Below are positions 25,201-40,200 of a DNA stretch of 64,000 bases, in pieces. A program made the position numbers and the translations under genes. This DNA is from Toxorhynchites rutilus septentrionalis (lineage: Eukaryota; Arthropoda; Insecta; Diptera; Culicidae): assembly GCF_029784135.1 (NCBI RefSeq), contig NC_073745.1:48743619-48807618 (forward strand), given 5' to 3'. The notes under the pieces are model-generated. The model saw only the letters and a program-made list of their open reading frames with translations, was not told where the DNA came from and ran no database searches. Position 1 is the stretch's first letter. Every line of letters begins with the position of its first letter.

Positions 25201-28200
25201 ATGTTATTTCATTGACTACGTCGGGTGGGTGGCCGCTGAAGGTGCGCTTCAGGGATAACTGGTTTTTTAAAAATAATAATTTGCGACAAGCCTCTTTTTC
25301 CGGTCTATCCATCAAAGTCTAAAACCGGACCCGATCAGTTGTGCGTGAGAGGGTTGTTTACATATTTAAAAACCCTTACATCAACCTCACTTGTGGCTGA
25401 TTGAATGATGCCTTGGCATTTCTGCTTTTTTTTTATTGTGGGTAGAATTACAAAAATAGCCTTTTTCGACTTTTCCGTTCCAATTCCCTCTAACGAAAAC
25501 ATACGATTTATTTTGTTATGCTTGTACATCAAATTTAATTCCATGACACGAGTAAAACCGCAAAAAACCACAGTTTTTAGGCAGCTCTTGAGGCGATTTG
25601 ATATCAGCACAAATAAAGGGAAGGACCTCGAGCCAAGCATATACCCATAAACGCATAGCAACGAGATATCGGAGCGTGAAACGATTGCCCAATCCTAAAT
25701 TACGCGCATTCAGCGACCGATGTTTCCAACGGTTTGGAGGTATTGGTACTCACATGCTACTAGCACCAATCAAGCATAGATTTTATAGATGTGTGTGAGA
25801 GGTAGAAAAAATATCTTTTGGTGATTTGGAGGCGCGTCGTATTTTTTCTGGAGGCCCGTTTCTTTGTTCGGCTTTTTTCGGATAACGCACTCGGGGAGAG
25901 TCCAGGTGAGTTGTTTCCGTCGCTCAAGGGCGCATGCTGAATGAGGTCAGAACATATACATAATTTATGCTGTGCTTAACTGTGCGCAAGGGAGCGTCAA
26001 GTTGAATTTCTGCGTATTTGTCTTGACAACATGCGTTTATGGTGCTTAAAACGACATAGGAGAACGTTATGGGTCAACAAGAATTTCGAATAACGATAAG
26101 CTTCTTTCGATAAGATGCTAGCTCTTCATTCTCGAAGGTTCATATATACGAGGCGTATGATCCGGCAATAGAAATATGACTCATGTTACATCGTGAAAAT
26201 CTCTATGAATCTTCTTGACGATATTCTTAATGTTTCAATGTTTTTAAGAATAAAGCAATCAAATAGTTGAATGCCGAATTCTTAACATCCGGATTGTCTT
26301 TAGTTTCACTGTCATCATACTCATTCCGCCGTGTTCATTTCAAGAACTGATAGTCCAGAAGAAGACCTTGCACACTTCTATCAATGAGCAAACATCAGCA
26401 TGCACACGTCTTCTGTTTAGTGCTGGCCCCGTGTGTAAAATAAACCACCGGAGTTGAGCACGCGTGTTGCAAATTCCTACTACGCCACTTTGCGCGAATT
26501 TCAACTTGATCTTGAGTTTGTTATTGTTTATATTTTTGCAGCGATTACATTTTCCATACAATGTACTGCCCGACCGACCGACCGCACATGTGTTTTCTTA
26601 GCTGGATTTTGACCTTATAGCAATAGCAGCAGCAGCAGCAGCTCTACTTGTATTAACGGAAACATCAAACGTGCATCTCTGCCCGTTACTGCAATCTTTG
26701 TTTGTGGTTGTGCAATTATTTCGAATGCACTTGTTAACCCTTTCAGTGCTACGACGGTTCTCATGTTCTTAGTAAAGGGCGTTTTTCATACAGATATAGA
26801 AGTTTAAATTACAATAAAACACAGATGAATTTTCTGACACATGTTGTTTTCCAAGACGTCAATCGTGAGCAATTTATGGATGAGGACCAAATTCTTCAGA
26901 GTCCCACAAAAACAGCCCAATAAGGTCAAATTGCATGATCTTGGAGGCGATTCACGATTCACGGGTCCACTACGCGCAGCTATTTGATCGCCGAACGTTT
27001 CACAAGGTGTGACATGGTGTAAAGTCTTGTTAAAAACATAGTTCCTCTATATTAGGAGAACAGATTCTGTTACAAAAGTAAGTCTGTGATCATTGCTCTG
27101 TAGCGGTCAACATTACCTGTTACTGTAATCATATTTGACGAAAAATGGACCAATGAATCCATCGACCCAAAAAGCGCACAAAACAGTAACCTATTCAGGA
27201 TACACTGGGTTCCAACAAATTTGTAAGCTAATGAACACGAATGATAATTACCAGATTGAGTGGTCGTTAATCAGCCAATGAAGACTGCGAAGAAAACTAA
27301 TGCTTCAACTTTCAAGCTAGTAATTATGGCCGTTCGAAGAACACATTCATCAGCCTCCACTGGGAAGTTTCAACGAAGGAGGAAATAGTAGACAAAAGCA
27401 ATAAGTACACTGGAGTCGCTTTTAACGCGGTTTTTGGAATTTACGCGGTTTTCTGAATTTACGCGGATTTCGACATTTACGCGTTTTTTTACGCATCACG
27501 TATCAAACGCGTACAAATTCAATGTGCTAATTATTGATGTGACTTTTCACGAAATAAGTTTTTATTGTATCACTGAGTAGTAGCTGAGAAATAAAAGGAG
27601 ATACAGATATTATAATTGCAACATACAACAAAAATCAGTTAATCAATTGTTAAAATATGAGTTGCATTTTTGATTAATAATTCACAGTTTGTTAGATTTT
27701 TATACGGATTTGAAAATTCACCCGGTTTATTTTTACGCGGATTTTGGAATTTACGCGGCACGTATCCCCCGCGTAAAAAGCGACTCCATTATAATTGAAA
27801 ACATACATCGGAAAACACGTACATTTGTCTCATTTTGGCAACCCACTGTGATCTTTCGACTTGCAACTTCTACGTGATATTCTTTGGAGAGCATGCAACC
27901 GATTCTTCTGGGCGAAATCCGATAGAGAACGCAACGACTTTCGTGAAATGGAAACAAATTACAAAGCACAAGTCATGACCGCTCCTGGGAAAACTATGTC
28001 GCTAAGGTTCAGTCCAATGTGTAACAGAATCTTCCGCTTTTTTGGGACTTCGTGAGAAATCTCTCGGCCTCCATCCTGCACAACTTTTTCAAAATAAAAC
28101 GGATCAACGAGAAATTTTTACCGACGGAGGATACAGGTTCCAGGTACACAAAAAATAAGATTCTGTATGCTTAGAAACACATACTTAATTTACGATGACT

Positions 28201-31200
28201 TTCGAAAGTAGTTCCAAAAATTCTGGTGTGATTTTCATTTGTGTGTTCTGAACGACAAAAGTGGAATACGAATCTCATGATAGAGATAAATGCCAGTTTG
28301 AATTTAGTTACGTTCCAACTAGAGACTGAAGAATATAATACATCTGCGTAGTTGAAAAGTGAGACGAGTAATGATTTGGCGTTTTGCAGTAAAACTAATG
28401 AGTGAAGGCTGAGAAAAATCTATTCACAAGTGTCATTAACTTGAGCTTTCCAATCGAGGTGGGAATCCATCAAAATTCCCAGATTCTTGACCATATGATC
28501 AAATAAGGAATCAATACCTGATACTATTAGTGGTTAGTTAACCCCTTCCCGTATTATTTAACACGTCACACATCAAGTAATATCACTAGCCTGCTGAGCG
28601 TTCTAGAGCCCTATGTTATTCAAGTACCCACGAGTGAGACTCGATGTTGTACGGGAAATGGTTAAATGATATTGCCGAAGGAGTCTTGAAAATTATTCGG
28701 TTTTGGTTTCGTTCATATCTGCTTTCGTTTCATTTCTAGAATGAAAGCAGGAGGTTTCATTAATGATTGAAACTTTTCGAATGAGATCTATTCATTTTCA
28801 TTAAAAGGGGCAACAAGGACCGTTTGAGAAAAAAACTCCAAAAAATCTTGCGTAGTTTGACCAGCAGTGGGTGACAGCATGTTTTATCGAACAAATCACA
28901 TACCATACACTCTCTCGGTCTTATTGGGAATTGGAGGACAAAACAATCACGCTTACCCCTACAGAAGCAGCAACTGGCCTACTACATAACTTTCACATCG
29001 TTGTTTTCACTTGTTTCAGTGAGTACGTTTCGTATTTTACAAGTAAACTTTTATTTGTATATGAGCTGAGAATGTCGATTAAAAATTTCGTTCAGTTTGA
29101 AGAATGAACCGAATGCTCGTGCGAGAGAGGGGACAGCAATATATTAAACCAGCCTGAATAAGACGCAACATTAACTGTGATAGATTCATTATTAAATGAC
29201 GACTAGATAGTGGCAAAGATCATTTGAACTTCGAGAACATATACAAGAAAAACTGAATCTCGATATGCTTAATGTGTTACTTATTCGTGAGTTTTACTCC
29301 ATAAACAATACGAATACGACTCAATAATCGGGTCATCAACTTCATCTAATTCTATTAATTTTATTTAAAAAAAATCCTACGAGAAATACGACCACAGATT
29401 GTTTTGTTTCTCCCTGCGATTTTTTCAAAAATAAATTCGACAACTACTATAATTAGACTTCAAGATCTGCAGTTCTTTTAATTTCATAAAAAAAAAGATG
29501 GGTGAGTATTGCCGAGAACAAAACCAGAGACATATGACTTCGCCAGTAGTTTTTCAGTATTCCTTAACAAAATTTCATTTCCAACGCACTCAAAAAAATC
29601 CACAAGTTAGACTGTGCAGCCCCTTTCGCAGAATGGCAACACAAAATACGAATCGAATCGGTTGTCAGCAACCGCAGCGGAACAAATTTTCGGTTGTGTA
29701 ACATTTACCCAAACAACAGTTAACAGAAAAAACATTCGCCCGAATGCAACGAATAAAAAGTAACTTGGAAATTAATTAAATTAATAGTTTCATATAAATG
29801 ATCCTCCGGTGATACCCCCTGTTAGCTTGCCTAAAAAATCGAGTGCAGCGGACAAGCAAAATCAGGTTCCCCCTGGTTTCCGTGGGAATAGTTCATCTTC
29901 GAACGACCCAGCACCCGAGGGGACATCAAAAACCCCAACTGTCCCTATTTTTCCGTCCAGCTCAACTTCCCAATCGGGATTTATAAAGTTGTCTGACCTT
30001 TTGGATCAAATCTTCAAGTGTTTTAATGTTTCCGACTCCATCAGAACCATTGTCATCTCAATGCTTCCAGTATTAAAGACAATTTTGCAACAATTGATGC
30101 AAACATGGCCCCTCCTTGCAATGATTATCTCTCTTGATGTCTAATTTAAATAGAGAGGTCGGAGATATCACTGTTTTACAGTGGAATTGTCGTAGTCTTA
30201 CCCCTAAATTGGATACATTCAAATTTCTAATTCATAAAGTCAATTGTGATGTTTTTGCACTGTCCGAAACCTGGCTCTCTTCTCAAAATGATCTCTCTTT
30301 CCACGATTTTAATACAATACGCTTGGACCGCGATGACAGATACGGAGGGGTACTATTGGGGATCAATAAGTGTCACTCTTTTTTTAGAATTGACCTTCCA
30401 CCTATTGGAGGGATCGAAGCTGTTGCCTGTCATGCAAACATCAGAGGCAAAGACCTTTGTATAGTCAGCTTGTATTGGCCTCCGAGATCTGCGGTTAGCC
30501 GCAAGCAACTTGTTGACATGTGCTCACTCCTTCCTGAGCCACGATTGATCTTGGGAGACTTCAACTCTCACGGAACTGCCTGGGGGGAACAGTACGACGA
30601 CAATCGTTCATCGTTGATATATGACCTTTGTAACAGCTTCAATATGACCGTTTTGAACACTGGGGAAACAACACGTGTACCTAAACCTCCTGCTAACCCA
30701 AGTGCTCTTGACCTCTCGCTTTGCTCGAATTCACTATCGTTAGATTGCAAGTGGAATGTAATCCAGGATCCCAACGGTAGTGATCACTTGCCAATCGAAA
30801 TTTCCATCACCATTGGGTCGAATTCTTCTGAATCTATAAACATGGCATATGACTTCACAAGACACATTGACTGGAAAAAATATGCGGACGCGATTGCTCT
30901 AGCCATCAATTCCAAAGATGGTTTACCTCCATTGGAGGAGTATAACTTCCTTTCTCGTTTGATCTATGACAGCGCGGTTCGCGCTCAAACGAAACCCATC
31001 CCAGGTTCCACTATTCGTCGAAGGCCTCCCAATCCATGGTGGGATAGCCAATGTTCCAAGCTTTATCAGGATAAATCGAATGCATTTAAAGCTTTTCGGA
31101 AAAGTGGAACCATTGAGAATTTTCAAACGTATTTATCCCTTGAAAATCAATTTAAAAACTTGATCAAAGGGAAAAAACGTGCTTATTGGCGAAATTTCGT

Positions 31201-34200
31201 GGGAGGTCTGTCACGAGAAACGTCAATGAAAAAATTATGGAAAGTGGCTCGAAACATGAGAAATCGCTCTTCAACGAATGAAAGCGAGGAATATTCACAT
31301 CGATGGATTTTAAATTTTGCACGGAAGGTTTGTCCCGATTCCGTTCCTGTACAAAAAATTGTTCGAGATATTTCACAAGATAGGTGCGATCTTGATTCCG
31401 AGTTTTCGATGGTAGAATTCTCTCTTGCTCTGCTTTCTTGTAACAATTCTGCTCCGGGATCGGATAGAATTAAGTTCAACTTGCTGAAAAACCTCCCTGA
31501 TGTGGCGAAACATCGCTTGTTGAATTTATTCAATCGGTTTATGGAGCATAATATTGTTCCAGATGATTGGAGACAAGTACGAGTTATAGCTATTAAAAAA
31601 CCCGGAAAGCCCGCGTCCGACTTCAATTCGTACCGCCCAATAGCAATGCTGTCTTGTATACGGAAATTGTTGGAGAAAATGATCTTGTTTCGCCTTGATC
31701 GTTGGGTTGAAACGAATGGCTTACTCTCAGATACACAATATGGGTTCCGCAGGGGCAAGGGGACGAATGATTGTCTTGCGTTGCTTTCTTCAGAAATTCA
31801 AATGGCTTACGCCGGAAAAAAACAAATGGCTTCAGTATTCTTGGACATAAAGGGGGCGTTTGATTCTGTTTCAATAGAGGTTTTGTCAGACAAATTACAC
31901 TTTCGGGGTCTGCCGCCTCTATTGAATAATATGTTATATAACTTGCTTTGTGAGAAACATTTGAACTTTTCTCACGGAGATTCGGCAGTAAGTCGGTTCT
32001 CTTACATGGGCCTCCCCCAGGGCTCATGTTTAAGCCCCCTTACACAACTTCTTCTACAACTTCTATGTAAGCGACATCGACAATTGCCTTACACAAAATT
32101 GCAGCCTAAGACAACTTGCAGATGATGGAGTGGTGTCTGTCGTAGGATCAAACGAATCCGACCTGCAAGGACCCTTACAAGATACTTTGAACAATTTTTC
32201 AACCTGGGCCATTGGGCTAGGGATCGAATTCTCCACGGAGAAAACAGAGATGGTGGTTTTTTCTAGGAAGCATAGACCAGCAAAACCAAAGCTTCAACTT
32301 TTGGGTAAACCGATCACTCATGCTATGTCATTCAAGTATCTTGGGGTATGGTTCGACTCCAAATGTACTTGGGGGGCCCATATTAGGTATCTGAGTAAAA
32401 AATGTCAACAAAGAATAAACTTTCTCCGTACAATTACCGGCACCTGGTGGGGAGCCCATCCCGAAGATCTTATAATGTTGTATCGAACAACTATTCTCTC
32501 AGTGATGGAGTATGGCAGTTTCTGTTTTCAATCAGCTGCCAAAACACACCTCATTAAACTCGAGCGAATTCAGTATCTTTGTCTCCGTATTGCGTTGGGA
32601 TGTATGCCCTCAACGCATACCATGAGTCTCGAGGTTTTGGCAGGCCTACTCCCACTAAAAGATCGCTTCAATTTATTATCTCTTCGGTTCCTCATCCGGT
32701 GTAAGGTCATGAACCCATTGGTGATCGGAAATTTTGAGCAGCTGATCGAGCTAAATTTTCATTCTGGATTCATGAGCTCATATCATGAATTCGTCTCCAT
32801 GCAGGTTGATCCTTCTTCGTATATTCCCAACCGTGTTTGTTTTCCTGACTACATCAATTCCTCTGTACATTTTGATCTGTCCATGAAGCAGGATATCCAT
32901 GGAATTCCAGATTATCATCGATCGGGGATCGTTCCTACGATTTTCGAAGCAAAGTATGGGCGTGTCAATTGTGATAATATGTACTTTACTGATGGGTCCT
33001 CTATGAATGAGTCCACAGGATTTGGAGTGTTCAACAATTTTTTTAGCACCTCACACAGTCTTCAGTATCCTTGCTCAGTGTATATTGCTGAATTGGCAGC
33101 AATACACTGGGCGCTGGACAGCGTCGCCTCACGACCTGTTGAACACTATTACATTGTAACAGATAGTCTTAGCTCTGTTGAAGCTATCCGTTCAGTGAGG
33201 CCGGAAAAGCACTCGCCGTACTTCCTTGAGAGAATACGAGAAATTTTGAGTGCTTTATCCAGACGCTGTTATGTCATTACCTTTGTCTGGGTCCCTTCAC
33301 ATTGCTCAATTCCGGGTAATGAGAGGGCTGACTCATTAGCAAAGGTAGGTGCAATTGAAGGCGAAATTTATCAGCGTCAAATCGCCTTCAATGAATTTTA
33401 TTCTTTAGTTCGTAAAAATACCATCGTTAACTGGCAACGCAAATGGAACGAAGATGAATTGGGCCGGTGGCTCCACTCAATTATCCCTAAGGTTAGCCTC
33501 AAACCATGGTTCAAAAGTCTGGACTTGAGTCGGGACTTTATTCGCACCTTCTCCCGACTCATGTCCAATCACTGTTCGTTAAACGCGCTACTCTTTCGTT
33601 TTGATCTTGCCGACAGCAATATCTGTGCCTGCGGCCAAGGTTACCACGACGTCGAACACGTTGTTTGGTCGTGCGAGGAGTATCTTGTTGCCAGATCGAA
33701 TTTAGAAAACTCTCTTCGGGCTAGAGGAAGGCAGCCCAATGTGCCGGTGAGAGATGTGTTGGCTGGTTTAGACCTTGATTACATGTCCCAAATATATGTC
33801 TTCCTAAAAGTTATCGATCTTCGTGTCTGATTATCCTTATATCCTTATATTCTCCTTTTCCTTTTTCTTCGCGAGAAATCAAATCCCTTCTTATTAACAA
33901 TAGAATAAGGTGAACTGTAAAAACATTTTAGATATAAGATAGGCTTAAGAATTGAGTGTAATGAATGTGAGTGTGAATGTGAGAGTGAACATTGTCAACA
34001 TATCCTTTTATCCCTTCCTTTTCCTGAAGAAAATATGTCACCCTTCTAAACTCGAGTAGACCGCGAGTAATCGGTTTTCTACACCATTAACATTAGAATT
34101 AAGGAAAAATGTTTATATATACTTGTAACAATACAGTCAGGAGTTTGGCTCCTTTAAACTTATGTAACTGAGCCTGTAAAAATAAACGATTTAATAAAAA

Positions 34201-37200
34201 AAAAAAAAAAATATAAATGATCGACTTATATTATCCAGTCATTTAACTCATGTAGCCCATATAAGTAAAATAAGTTGCCAATTTTAAGCAGTCGTCAAAA
34301 AACTCACAGAATGTGATATGCTAGAATTTCACTATGTGATTTAGTGAAATTCTAGCATTTTAGAGCATTTACATGGAGTAAGGTGCTCGAATTTTAATTT
34401 ACTCGAATGATAAATAATCCCAAATGAGAAAGAAAGATATACTCCAAAAAAACACCATTTTGTTGACAAAGAAGCTCGTTTGTCGAAGAAGGAATAATTT
34501 TCTGATATTATTGAATTATTCATTTGGTAAATCCAGTTTAAATATTTAGATTGAAAAAATAAACAGCTCATGTAAACAAGGAATAAAAAACTATAAAACA
34601 TTACATATTGTTTTCATGCCAATGCCAATTTTTTTCACATTTTCAAGTTCCAAAGCTCGTGTCAATTTATAAATAATCTGATAGACTTAAAGAAAATTCA
34701 CACTAGCTCGCCCCCGAAAAAAAAAACAAAAATCCAATAAATGGAAAAAAGAATGTTACGTGTTGGTCAAACATGTCTCAGACAAACAAAATTCTGGGAA
34801 TACATTTAATTTAAGTATTTGGAATCAAAATCCATCTAATAATTGAAAAGGTATTAACATTCAAAATGTATAAACTCCGACCACCCAAAAGATAGAAGCT
34901 GGGGGTGCTATATTGGAAGGTCACACGAAGTTCTACGTCAAACGGTATGGATTTCGAGTCGGTACATTTGATATCGAAACATCCGACGTTCGGTACACAA
35001 CCAATGGGTAGATCAAGTGTTGGCACAAATACATTGCATTCGATGGCGACCGCTTTGAAGGTGACAGTTTGAATTTATCAGTTAGATTAGTAAATATTTC
35101 GATAGAATATACGGTACGGGAAGTGCGGATAAAACGGACAGTGGGAGTAATATGGACAGGTGATTGATTTGCATAGTTACATTTTGAATTTCAAATTTCT
35201 GTTAACATGTTATTTTATAATACTTGAACTACCCTAAGACAATAAATACTGATCTAAAGATGAAAAGGTAAACAAAAAAAAACCAAAAATCATACATGAT
35301 TCCTCGTGTGGATGTAATTTTTTCGGCTTCGATATTAAGCATTCTGAGCGGTTTAATATCAAAATCTAATTTACTGGGTGTTATATTTCAGTTTGTGAGT
35401 TAACAGAGAAGCGATATTAGGTATGTGAATTTATTTGTGGGTGGAAAATTTAAATCGTTAAAAAAGTTGTACTGGTGTGGCGAAATGGACAGTGATGTGT
35501 TGAGATCACATCCAATACAAGATGGAAAGTGATGGAAAGAGCATTCAACTCGTTTTAGTCGCTTTCTCTGTTTGTTGCTCAGTTGCTGGACAAACAAACG
35601 ATGTGAGAGAGCGAATTTATACGCTTCGTATATTAAAAACCTGTCCATACTCCCCCCACTATATGTCAATTATACACGCATCGACAAAAATGTTTCAGTA
35701 TGTTTTAAATTCAGTAAAAAACATTGAAAACACTTTTTTGTAAAACATTTGGCGAATTAATTCGAAGAACAGTATGTTGAATTGCACGAAATTGTATTTA
35801 TGTTTTGAAAAGCATGAGTTTCCGAAGATATAATTGAAGTACTTCATAACACTTTACCGACCGGCCGTCGATTAATCGACGTTTTGTTCTCAGCGCATAC
35901 CGACCGGCCGTCGATTATTCGACTTTTACTCCACAGCGCTTACCGACCGGTTGTCGATTAATCGACTTTCGATCTTTCTGTTAGATTTGGTTAGGTTAGA
36001 CTGACAAGTAGCAAGCAGCAAGCATTTCGTATTCTTTATTCAGATAATCGGTGCTTTTCTCAAAACTTTAGCCATTAAAAATGAATAAAAAGGATAGTGT
36101 CGGTGAGTTTTATCTCGACGATTTGTCAGATTGTCTTGACTGCCGTTCAGCAAGTAGTACTGATGACGAAAGTGATAGCAGTAGTATAGCGATTCGAAAG
36201 CGACGTCTTGTACCGTTAATATACAGTGATTCAGAAGACGAGGGCATAAATGATAACGTTGAAGACAACAATGGTACATGGTCAAAGAACGACAATAATT
36301 TTGGAACCTTTCGAAGGCAGCTCTGGCGTAAAAATTATGCCAAGTTCCTCTGAAAGCGTAATAGATATTGTGAATTTATTCATTGGAGGTGACCTGATTG
36401 AGCACTTCGTGAGGGAGTCTAATAGGTATCATTATCAAATTGTGGAAAAATATAGAATTACATCAAAAACGAAAAAATGGAAAGACGTCACGGTGACTGA
36501 CATGAAGAAATTTTTGGGCCTGATCATTCTCATGGGACAAGTAAAGAAAGACGTTTTTTACGATTATTGGTCTACAGACCTATCTTTAGAAACGCCGTTC
36601 TTCTCGAAGGTTATGAGCAGAAACAGATTTTTACAAATAATGCAAAGCTAAAGGGTGTGTCACATCAAATTGCATCACGGAAAAAACGCTGTAGAAATTC
36701 GCCCAGTAGTCCGATCCTTTTGAAAATTTTAGACAGTAAAATAAAAACTATTAAACAACTTTTCTTTTTATTCATACTTCGAGCCCAAGCCCGTATGCTC
36801 GCACCTTCCTCTTCCTAGTTTTTTTTGAACAGAAATCCATTTCCAAATCCGCCTCCGATTTGACAACTTTTGGGTTCTTCCAGAGGGCCTGCTTCATAAT
36901 CGCCCAATATTTCTCTATTGGGCGAAGCTCCGGCGCGTTGGGCGGGTTCATTTCCTTTGGCACGAAGGTGACCCCGTTGGCTTCGTACCACTCCAACACG
37001 TCCTTTGAATAGTGGCACGAAGCGAGATCCGGCCAGAAGTTGGTCGGGCCCTCGTGCTGCTTCAATAGTGGTAGTAAGCGCTTCTGTAGGCACTCCTTAA
37101 GGTAAACCTGCCCGTTTACCGTGCCGGTCATCACGAAGGGGGCGCTCCGCTTTCCGCAAGAGCAGATCGCTTGCCACACCATGTACTTTTTGGCAAACTT

Positions 37201-40200
37201 GGATAGTTTCTGCTTGCGAATCTCCTCCGGAACGCTGAATTTGTCCTCTGCGGAGAAGAACAACAGACCCGGCAGCTGACGAAAGTCCGCTTTGACGTAG
37301 GTTTCGTCGTCCATTACCAGGCAATGCGGCTTCGTCAGCATTTCGGTGTACAGCTTCCGGGCTCGCGTCTTCCCCACCATGTTTTGCCATTCGTCGCGGT
37401 TAGGAGCCTTCTGAACCTTGTATGTACGCAGACCCTCCTTGGTCCGTTGGACGAATGAACTTGACAAATTTAGCTTATTGGCGACATCCCGGACCGAACT
37501 TCTCGGATCACGTCTAAACTGCTTAACTACGCGCTTGTGATCTTTTTCACTGACGGAGCATCCAGTTTTGCCGTTCTTCACCTTCCGGTCGATGGTTAGG
37601 TTCTCGAAGTATCGTTTTAGTACTCTGCTGACCGTGGATTGGACGATTCCCAGCATCTTACCGATGTCCCGATGTGACAACTCCGGATTCTCGAAATGAG
37701 TGCGCAGGATTTATTCACGACGCTCTTTTTCGTTCGACGACATTTTTCCAAATTTACGAAAAATTGACAGTGAAGCATGGCCAACGTGATCTATACACTC
37801 TTATCTGATTATAAGCGAAAGCTGAAGATATAATTCCTAAAAATTAAATTTCTACAGCGTTTTTTCCGTGATGCAATTTGATGTGACACCCCCTTTAGCA
37901 TTTTTGTAACAATGACGATATTTCTCCCAATTCGCATAGGCTGGTGAAGGTCCAGCCTGTCATCGATTATTTCAAGGACGAAATTTGACAACGTATATAA
38001 ACCAGATCAACAATTGTCTCTAGATGAATGTATAATACCGTGGAGAGGTAGACTGTCAATCAAAACATATAATCCGGCAAAAATCACAAAATACGGAATA
38101 CTGGTCAGAGTGCTGTCTGAAGCTCGTACAGGATACGTATCCAACTTTTGTGTGTATGCCACTGATGGAAAAAAAATTAGAAGAGACTGTATTATCGGTC
38201 ATTGGACCGTATAAGAACATGTGGCACCATATATATCAAGATAATTACTATAATAGTGTCAACATTGCTAAAAAAATTTAAAACATAAATTGCGAGTGTG
38301 TGGGACGATTCGAAAGAACAGAGGTCTTCCTCAAATACTTCAAACTGCCAAACTTTTCAAAAGGCCAACATAAATTTCTTAGAAATGGCCATATTTTATT
38401 ATAAGTATGGAATAATGGCAAAAGGAACATACACATGATCTCGACAATACATTCTGCAAAAATGGCGGAATCTAGAAATAGAAGCAGGACATCAGAATGC
38501 CCCATACAGAAGCCTATTTCAATAATAGATTATAATAAATATATGAAGGGCGTAGATCGCGCAGATCAATATCTGTCCTATTACTCCATTTTTAGGAAAA
38601 CAAAAAAAAGACGGGTGGGTAATGTCGGGGACATAACCGGAGTGACGTAGGACTATACAAAGGGGACAGCTTTTGTTAAAGATATATTTTAAATATGTTG
38701 TTTTATTTTCTTCTCCTACGTGAACCTGAAAATCTACCTGAAAAATGGATTAGTTTACTGTTTACTCTTTATGAATATGTTGATGGTTTTGAAAAGAACC
38801 TTTGGTGTTGTGTTTTTGTTATCACTCGATATTCCCATCTTGTTCGGTTAAACCTTCCTGTTTTGCTATTGCGTTTGCCACACGCCACAGCTTTCACAGT
38901 TGGAAAATTTCTTCCCATCCAGCTTGTGACATGTTGTTCAGTAAATTACATTAAATGCGACGTGCCGGAGAAACACTTTGCCACTCACTGAAACTAATTG
39001 TTGCCTTGATGAGCGCCGAACCGAAGCTGCTCTGTTCTTGATGCGGGTTTTCTGATTGTCGTGAGCAGCTTTGCAAGCCAACTCGAGCACTCCGACGGCC
39101 GAAACTCTATAATCGCTGTTAGGTAACTGGTGCTCCGGCACCAATCCGTTCGGCCTAGTTACCCTTGCGGAGCAATCAGTGAATGTGACCAACAGGGAAC
39201 TGGAGACCTACACGGTTCGAGTGAGACTTTGCCTTTCCCTTAACTTGTCCTCATTTGTTACGTCCACGATGCCGATGCCGTGTTTTATACTCTAGCGGTA
39301 CACACTCACAGGATAGAGACAAATCGGCAGACTCAGCCAGAGGGGCGAGTCCAACGAGACGAACGAATGAGCGTTAAAAGGGAGCGATAGCAAAAAAATA
39401 CATTCATTACGATTTGTTCGCTCGTTGGATTCACATGCAGGCTAAAAAGGGTCCTTTTCAGGATCACAAAATTATCTTCAATCTAAAGAGTTTATTGTTT
39501 TGTTATCACTCGATATCCCCATCTTGTTCGGCTAAACCTCCCTGTTTAGCGATTTGTTGCCACTCGCCACAGCTTTCACAGTTGGAAAATTTCTTCCCAT
39601 TCAGCTTTGTGACATGTTGTACAGTAAATTACATTCAATGCGACGTACCGAACCACTGCTCAGTGTCGCATTGGAGGCGATTTTAACCTGTAATTGAACA
39701 TTTGCGATGACAGTGGAACAGTGTCGACTTTCAATGTGGGGTCATAATTTGGATCTCTATGTTTACAAAAATGTCCATCTAAATAAGTCGCATTACATGT
39801 CCGTCCAATTAGCTAAATGTCGAACTAATTGTAAATTACTGTACTTTCAATCTGGAAACAATTTAAGAATTGGTGAAAATTGAATGATCAGGAAAGTCCC
39901 CAACTATCAATAAGCTCAGAACAACTGCCAAATTCACATACTCATCAGATCCTGGCAAACAAATTATGAAAAAATCAATTTGTGTTTTATTATTATTTTG
40001 GATAATGTTTTAGAAAACATTGAACTGTATTTTCTAAACTCTTTTTTGGAAGGTTTAATGGCCCTGTAAAGCGCCTTGTTTTATGGAATGGTTCCAATTT
40101 AGAAAACTTAGTACTCGTGGTTTTGAAAAAAACCATTTCGATAAGTTTGTTTTTAAGAACAAACTTTTTTCTTCTGCTACCAGATGCCGTTTTGCGATTG

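Larger units (their letters stand above)
29804..34210 (+). mobile_element. I-like non-LTR retrotransposon, 5'-truncated, with 12-bp target duplication
   Basis: Flanked by ATATAAATGATC at 29792-29803 and 34211-34222, with a poly(A) end at 34195-34210 (the exact border inside the A-run is ambiguous). It retains the end of ORF1 (to 30144), then ORF2 with apurinic endonuclease, reverse transcriptase and RNase H, and a 380-bp 3' UTR. RNase H plus this domain order points to the I/LOA-like group. The only coding break I saw in ORF2 is one frameshift near 32040. Confidence 0.88.

Noticed and set aside
24917..25315. Coding regions on either strand near 25 kb
   Set aside because: The two frames overlap completely, neither shows a domain or splice context, and they lie in the bmm intron.
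35855..35966. CRISPR-like array of three repeats
   Set aside because: Only three units with related spacers at a piggyBac end in an animal genome; they are subterminal transposon repeats.
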